This document shows, one piece after another, positions 6,568 through 9,083 of a stretch of DNA of 9,083 nt. The DNA is taken from NCBI GenBank assembly GCA_913062745.1, contig CAJXXJ010000108.1, forward strand, positions 1 through 9,083, written 5' to 3'. Both the position numbers and the translations under genes were made by a program. Source of the DNA: an uncultured Phaeodactylibacter sp. (GTDB lineage: Bacteria > Bacteroidota > Bacteroidia > Chitinophagales > Saprospiraceae). Within the stretch, counting starts at the first letter, position 1. The number at the start of each line of letters is the position of its first letter. The notes below the pieces were generated by a model that saw nothing but the letters and a program-made list of their open reading frames with translations, was not told the origin of the DNA and ran no database searches.

Positions 6568-7437
6568 TTATGCGCCTAAGTAATTCTTAAGCAGCTTGCT
6601 GCGGTTGGCAGAGCGAAGCTTATTAATGGCTTTGTCCTTGATCTGGCGAACCCGCTCGCGCGTAAGGCCAAATTTTTCACCAATATCTTCCAGAGACATC
6701 GGGTGCTCCACGCCGATACCGAAGTACAGCTTGATGACATCGCACTGCCGGTCGGTGAGCGTACCCAGGGAGCGCTCGATTTCACGGCGCAGGGATTCAC
6801 GGTAGTCCAGCTTAGAGTCTGTGCTTGGGGTACTGCTGTTCTCGAGTACATCGAGCAGTGAGTTGTCTTCACCTTCCACAAAAGGAGCATCCATAGACAC
6901 GTGGCGGGCAGCTACGCCGAGTGTGGTTTCCACCTCTTCGGTAGCAATTTCCAGCATATCAGCCAGCTCATCAGCAGAAGGCTCGCGTTCGTACTCCTGC
7001 TCCAGCTCAGAGAAGGCTTTGTTGATCTTGTTGAGGGAGCCTACTTTGTTGAGCGGAAGGCGGACAATACGGGACTGTTCTGCCAGTGCCTGCAGGATAG
7101 ACTGCCGGATCCACCAAACGGCGTAGGAGATAAATTTGAAACCACGAGTCTCATCAAAGCGCTGTGCTGCTTTGATCAGGCCCAGGTTGCCCTCATTAAT
7201 AAGGTCACTCAGAGAGAGTCCTTGATTCTGATATTGCTTAGCCACGGAAACTACAAAGCGCAAGTTTGCTTTCGTCAGCTTTTCCAATGCAGCCTGATCA
7301 CCTTGCTTGATCCGTTTGGCCAAATCTACTTCCTCTTCCGGAGTCAGCAGGTCTACTTTACCAATTTCCTGAAGGTACTTCTCCAGAGACTGGCTTTCAC
7401 GGTTAGTAATAGACTTAGTTATCTTAAGCTGTCTCAT
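6568..7437 (-). CDS. rpoD: RNA polymerase primary sigma factor RpoD/SigA
   Basis: A 289-residue sigma-70 family factor that directs core RNA polymerase to housekeeping promoters. Region 1.2 spans about 14-46 (DPYLQEIG-type [20 protein letters not shown]). Region 2 spans about 52-122 and includes [21 protein letters not shown], the core-binding [13 protein letters not shown], and the -10 recognition/melting helix [15 protein letters not shown] (100-114). Region 3 spans about 131-206 ([12 protein letters not shown]). Region 4 spans about 219-272 with the helix-turn-helix [20 protein letters not shown] (248-267). Region 1.1 is absent, as is normal for the primary sigma factor of Bacteroidota, so the short length is not a truncation. 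The N-terminal [15 protein letters not shown] is typical of the phylum and fixes the start. The gene has its own promoter, a long leader and a strong terminator, and so appears monocistronic. Confidence 0.97.
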   Translation of the reverse strand: MRQLKITKSITNRESQSLEKYLQEIGKVDLLTPEEEVDLAKRIKQGDQAALEKLTKANLRFVVSVAKQYQNQGLSLSDLINEGNLGLIKAAQRFDETRGFKFISYAVWWIRQSILQALAEQSRIVRLPLNKVGSLNKINKAFSELEQEYEREPSADELADMLEIATEEVETTLGVAARHVSMDAPFVEGEDNSLLDVLENSSTPSTDSKLDYRESLRREIERSLGTLTDRQCDVIKLYFGIGVEHPMSLEDIGEKFGLTRERVRQIKDKAINKLRSANRSKLLKNYLGA

Positions 7438-7501
7438 GTACGCGAGTTTATTGTATTTTTAAAATAGTCTGAACGATAGCGGAGTGATCCACGGTAAGGG
7501 A

Positions 7502-7559
7502 GCAGAGGTGACAGGGAAAGTTGAGGTGCAGAGGTGAGGCCGTCTTTATGGAAAGACGG
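7502..7559 (-). promoter_or_regulatory. rpoD leader: hairpin and short direct repeat
   Basis: Within the presumed 5' leader of rpoD, CCGTCTTT (7540-7547) pairs with AAAGACGG (7552-7559) around a 4-nt loop. The 10-mer GCAGAGGTGA occurs at 7502-7511 and again at 7528-7537, with a partial GAGGTG between them. On the minus strand the hairpin is followed by no U-tract, so it is not a terminator as it stands. It could shape translation or stability of the rpoD message. Its presence is seen directly; its role is inference. Confidence 0.45.
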
Positions 7560-7629
7560 TCTGATTGTTTGTTCGTATGATACCTGCCCACTTTTCGCAA
7601 TTGCCCTTTTTATTACCGTTTACAGCCCA

Positions 7630-7660
7630 CAAAAATAAGGTTTTTCACCTTTATAGTCAA
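7630..7660 (-). promoter_or_regulatory. rpoD promoter (Bacteroidota TTG / TAnnTTTG type)
   Basis: On the minus strand, TTG (7660-7658) is followed after exactly 20 bp by TATTTTTG (7637-7630), a full match to the Bacteroidota primary-sigma pattern TTG-N19-21-TAnnTTTG. Transcription should start around 7624, giving a leader of close to 190 nt before the rpoD ATG. This suggests rpoD is transcribed by its own product. No other box of this quality was found between here and the gene. Confidence 0.65.
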
Positions 7661-8015
7661 TAGGTAGGTAATATTTGGTTAACGTTCATAGCACCAACAC
7701 CGTTGAGGAAAAATTAGTTTCATAACTTCCTAAAAAGTAAGGCAGGTAAACATTGATCACTGGCAAAGCCACCACAGTTGTGACAAGCTTGCGCGGCCAA
7801 AATTCGGAGCTTTGCCGTGCTGCAGCCTTTCTGTTTGGGGCAAAAGCAGGTTTTCCATTTTTCATTTCGGGCCCCTGCTGCGGCTCTGTTTGGAAAAATC
7901 ATTTTTTTATTCTTTATTGTGGGGCGTCGTAGGCGTTGCGCTAAACGGACGAAGCCGAGCTGCTGTCTGAGCCGCCTGTAAGGATTCCACCAACTGAAAG
8001 CTACATCAAAGCGAA
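7661..8015. other. Gene-poor spacer between rpoD and the START-like gene
   Basis: This spacer, with the rpoD leader, makes a 578-base gap. It is AT-rich at the left (7661-7740) and mixed at the right. An inverted pair, GGCAAAGC (7762-7769) and GCTTTGCC (7809-7816), surrounds a HindIII-like CAAGCTTG, but the 39-nt gap makes a functional hairpin uncertain. No tRNA, rRNA or recognised small RNA was found. T- and A-rich runs at 7897-7918 could hold the START-like gene's promoter, but I see no clean TAnnTTTG box. Two small overlapping minus-strand reading frames lie here; one is listed separately. Confidence 0.5.
7720..7902 (-). CDS. Possible small Cys-rich ORF, doubtful
   Basis: A 60-codon reading frame with six Cys: CFCPKQKGC near residues 19-27, ACHNCGG near 39-45, and QC near residue 50. 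Its ATG is preceded by an A-rich stretch (AATAAAAAA), which suits translation in this phylum. Against it: the protein has no recognised family, and a second minus-strand frame of 59 codons, starting at an internal ATG near 7867, overlaps it fully in another register and reads just as freely. Cys arrangement alone does not make a zinc-binding domain. It is more likely a chance frame than a gene. Confidence 0.15.
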   Translation of the reverse strand: MIFPNRAAAGARNEKWKTCFCPKQKGCSTAKLRILAAQACHNCGGFASDQCLPALLFRKL

Positions 8016-8396
8016 ATGGAAAGAGTCAAATTTACTATAGAGTTCCTGTTCAAGGCTTCGCCGCCTATCCTCTACAAGTTTTTTACCACCCCCTCCTGCC
8101 TGGTCCGCTGGTTTTGCGATGAAGTCGATATACAGGGAGACAGCTTCACTTTTTTCTGGAGCGGCTCCGCGGAGGAGGCCGAGCTGATCGAGCACGAGGA
8201 AGACAGCCGCCTGCGATTTCAGTGGGAAGAAGCCGAAAGCGATGAGGAATACCTTGAGTTTAACTTCTCCAAGTCACCGGTTACCGGTGAAACCATACTG
8301 GTCATCACTGATTTTTGTGACGAGGACGAAGTGGATGACCAAAAGCAGCTCTGGGCCAGTCAGATGGAAGACCTGCGCAAGGAAACCGGCGGTTAA
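8016..8396 (+). CDS. START-like (SRPBCC superfamily) domain protein
   Basis: A 126-residue cytosolic protein, one domain in length. The opening RVKFTIEFLFKASPPILYKFFTTPSCLVRWFCDEVDI follows the AHSA1/START-like pattern: first strand, a short helix with the 'LY.F.T.P..L..WF.D.V' motif, then the strand carrying FTFFWSGSAEEAELI (residues 44-58), and the C-terminal helix DDQKQLWASQMEDLRK (107-122). Near-identical stand-alone proteins of about 125-130 residues occur widely in Bacteroidota as 'START-like domain-containing protein'. The fold makes a hydrophobic pocket, but no ligand is known. It is strongly acidic (long Glu/Asp runs at 53-79 and 102-108). The start is set by the family's N-terminus and by A-rich sequence before the ATG. 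It is convergent with the next gene, 9 bp away. Confidence 0.85.
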   Translation: MERVKFTIEFLFKASPPILYKFFTTPSCLVRWFCDEVDIQGDSFTFFWSGSAEEAELIEHEEDSRLRFQWEEAESDEEYLEFNFSKSPVTGETILVITDFCDEDEVDDQKQLWASQMEDLRKETGG

Positions 8397-8401
8397 GCCG
8401 G
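8386..8401 (+). terminator. Weak candidate terminator at the START-like stop codon
   Basis: CCGGC (8386-8390) and GCCGG (8397-8401) form a 5-bp stem with the loop holding the TAA stop, followed by CCCTTACTTTTT. The stem is short and the T-run is interrupted, so function is uncertain. The convergent neighbour's stop codon lies within the T-run. Confidence 0.3.
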
Positions 8402-8405
8402 GCCC

Positions 8406-8795
8406 TTACTTTTTCCGGTACCTTATCCAGTAAATGATATTGACCAGCCCGCCTGCAATCATCAGGCCTGCCAGAAAATAAATGAAGCCACCCCAGGACG
8501 GGTTGGCGAAGGCCAGAATTCCGAGAATTACTCCCCCGGCGAACAAGCCGATGCCAATCAGCAGTGTCCAGATATTGGCTTCCTTCTCTTTTTTTGCAAT
8601 CCGTTTTTCCAGCCGTTCCATGCGGCGCTCAAACCGTTTCTGCCGCCGTTCTGCTTTACGCAGGGCCCTTTGTTCAGCTTTGCTGATTTGTTCCTGTTGC
8701 ACAGGCGCTACTGCTGCCCCGGCAGTTTGGGGGGCCTGCAGCAGAAGTACGAAAATGGATAACAGTAAAATCCGGTAAGACATAGGTGTATTCAT
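8406..8795 (-). CDS. Small basic membrane protein of unknown function
   Basis: A 129-residue protein. It has an N-terminal signal peptide or membrane segment (hydrophobic 9-20, with APQTAGAA as a plausible cleavage region), a very basic amphipathic stretch (38-72, rich in Arg, Lys and Glu, as in RRQKRFERRMERLEKRIAKK), then two predicted transmembrane helices (about 76-96 and 103-124) and a basic RYRKK tail. Small proteins with this plan (signal, charged coiled coil, two helices) are common in Bacteroidota and carry no functional name. A second ATG at 8783 (residue 5) would give a more typical signal peptide start and is equally likely. It is transcribed away from the partial gene at the right edge. 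No specific role can be given. Confidence 0.75.
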   Translation of the reverse strand: MNTPMSYRILLLSIFVLLLQAPQTAGAAVAPVQQEQISKAEQRALRKAERRQKRFERRMERLEKRIAKKEKEANIWTLLIGIGLFAGGVILGILAFANPSWGGFIYFLAGLMIAGGLVNIIYWIRYRKK

Positions 8796-8935
8796 TTGAG
8801 ATGTTGGACAACAAACAGGGGGAGGCTACCAAGATAAAGAAATTTCAGCGACTGCACACGATAAGCTGCAGAGGAATGCCTGCATCCCTGCCAGATTGTG
8901 TAAATTGCTCGCTGCGCGTACCAAAACTGCTTAGC

Positions 8936-9083
8936 ATGAAGATTCTCTTTGGAATGGCTCTGGACGATCAGCCCCTGCCGCCGCCGCCGGGCACGCAGGG
9001 CGGAGTATATCAGCTGGGGCCCCGCGGCCTCCTGCAATTTCTGGAAGGCCAGCTCGGTTTGTCCGGGCATCCGAAAGATAACG
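8936..9083 (+). CDS. Partial gene at the window edge, possible PD-(D/E)XK nuclease-family (AddB-like) protein
   Basis: The first 49 codons of a reading frame that runs off the right end. It starts MKILFGMALDDQPLPPPPG and continues with YQLGPRGLLQFLEGQLGLSG (residues about 25-44). The 'GPxGLLxxLExxLGL' pattern is, to my recollection, the N-terminus of large Bacteroidota PD-(D/E)XK nuclease-family proteins related to AddB/RecB-type exonucleases. The catalytic part would lie outside the window, so the call rests on this short stretch. The minus-strand frame over the same bases (92 codons) shows no family features and is judged a shadow. An in-frame ATG at 8876 would add 20 unlike residues and is less likely. 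The 140-bp spacer to the left must contain divergent promoters, but I saw no convincing -7 box. Confidence 0.5.
   Translation, partial: MKILFGMALDDQPLPPPPGTQGGVYQLGPRGLLQFLEGQLGLSGHPKDN

Noticed and set aside
6568..7437. Truncated or alternative sigma factor
   Set aside because: Regions 1.2 to 4 are complete, and lack of region 1.1 is normal for the Bacteroidota primary sigma factor.
7920..8010. tRNA or other structural RNA
   Set aside because: No GGTTCGAAT-type T-loop, no cloverleaf arms and no CCA end were found.
8275..8289. CACCGG-TTA-CCGGTG palindrome as an operator
   Set aside because: It lies in the middle of the START-like coding sequence with short arms, and is most simply explained by codon use.
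8792..9070. 92-codon minus-strand reading frame at the right edge
   Set aside because: Composition is unlike a folded protein and no motifs are seen; the plus-strand frame over the same bases has recognisable protein sequence.
8016..9083. Defence or mobile island at the right end
   Set aside because: A START-like protein, a small membrane protein and one partial gene do not form a known or coherent defence cassette; the neighbour to the right is not visible.

Overview
The window reads as a chromosomal segment of a Bacteroidota bacterium, most likely of the Saprospiria (Lewinella/Phaeodactylibacter-like). The evidence is a short primary sigma factor of 289 residues without region 1.1, promoters of the TTG / TAnnTTTG type that this phylum uses, A-rich rather than Shine-Dalgarno leaders before start codons, and a secreted protein that ends in a gliding-motility-type (type B) T9SS sorting domain. 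No rRNA, tRNA, CRISPR array, transposase or phage gene was seen.

Layout, left to right. Positions 5-213 hold two tandem, imperfect copies of a roughly 100-bp intergenic element with nested palindromes. The fading edge of this element contains the stop codon of a small minus-strand gene (232-591, DUF7009-like). A 99-bp divergent spacer leads to a plus-strand pair: a membrane-anchored protein with two OmpA-like domains, the first degenerate (691-1602), and 24 bp later a membrane-anchored coiled-coil protein with two helix-hairpin-helix modules (1627-2898). This pair meets a flavin-containing monooxygenase gene (2874-4199, minus) tail to tail with a 25-bp overlap. A hairpin begins exactly at the stop codon of the first.

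Divergent from the monooxygenase is a large secreted T9SS cargo protein (4317-6461), with a propeller-like N-terminal half, three Ig-like repeats and a CHU_C-type tail. The primary sigma factor gene rpoD (6568-7437, minus) follows, with a strong intrinsic terminator and a long leader starting from a good Bacteroidota promoter. Between rpoD and the next gene lie 578 bases with no convincing gene. The right end carries a START-like domain protein (8016-8396), a small basic membrane protein (8406-8795, minus), and the first 49 codons of a plus-strand gene running off the window (8936-9083), possibly an AddB-like PD-(D/E)XK nuclease-family protein.

Most genes here are single units in alternating orientation, so little functional coupling can be claimed. 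The one likely operon is the OmpA-like / HHH pair. Its topology (one protein reaching the cell wall, the other placing DNA-binding-type domains on the cytoplasmic face) is the most interesting functional hint, but it is inference. I did not find a clearly new defence or mobile system.
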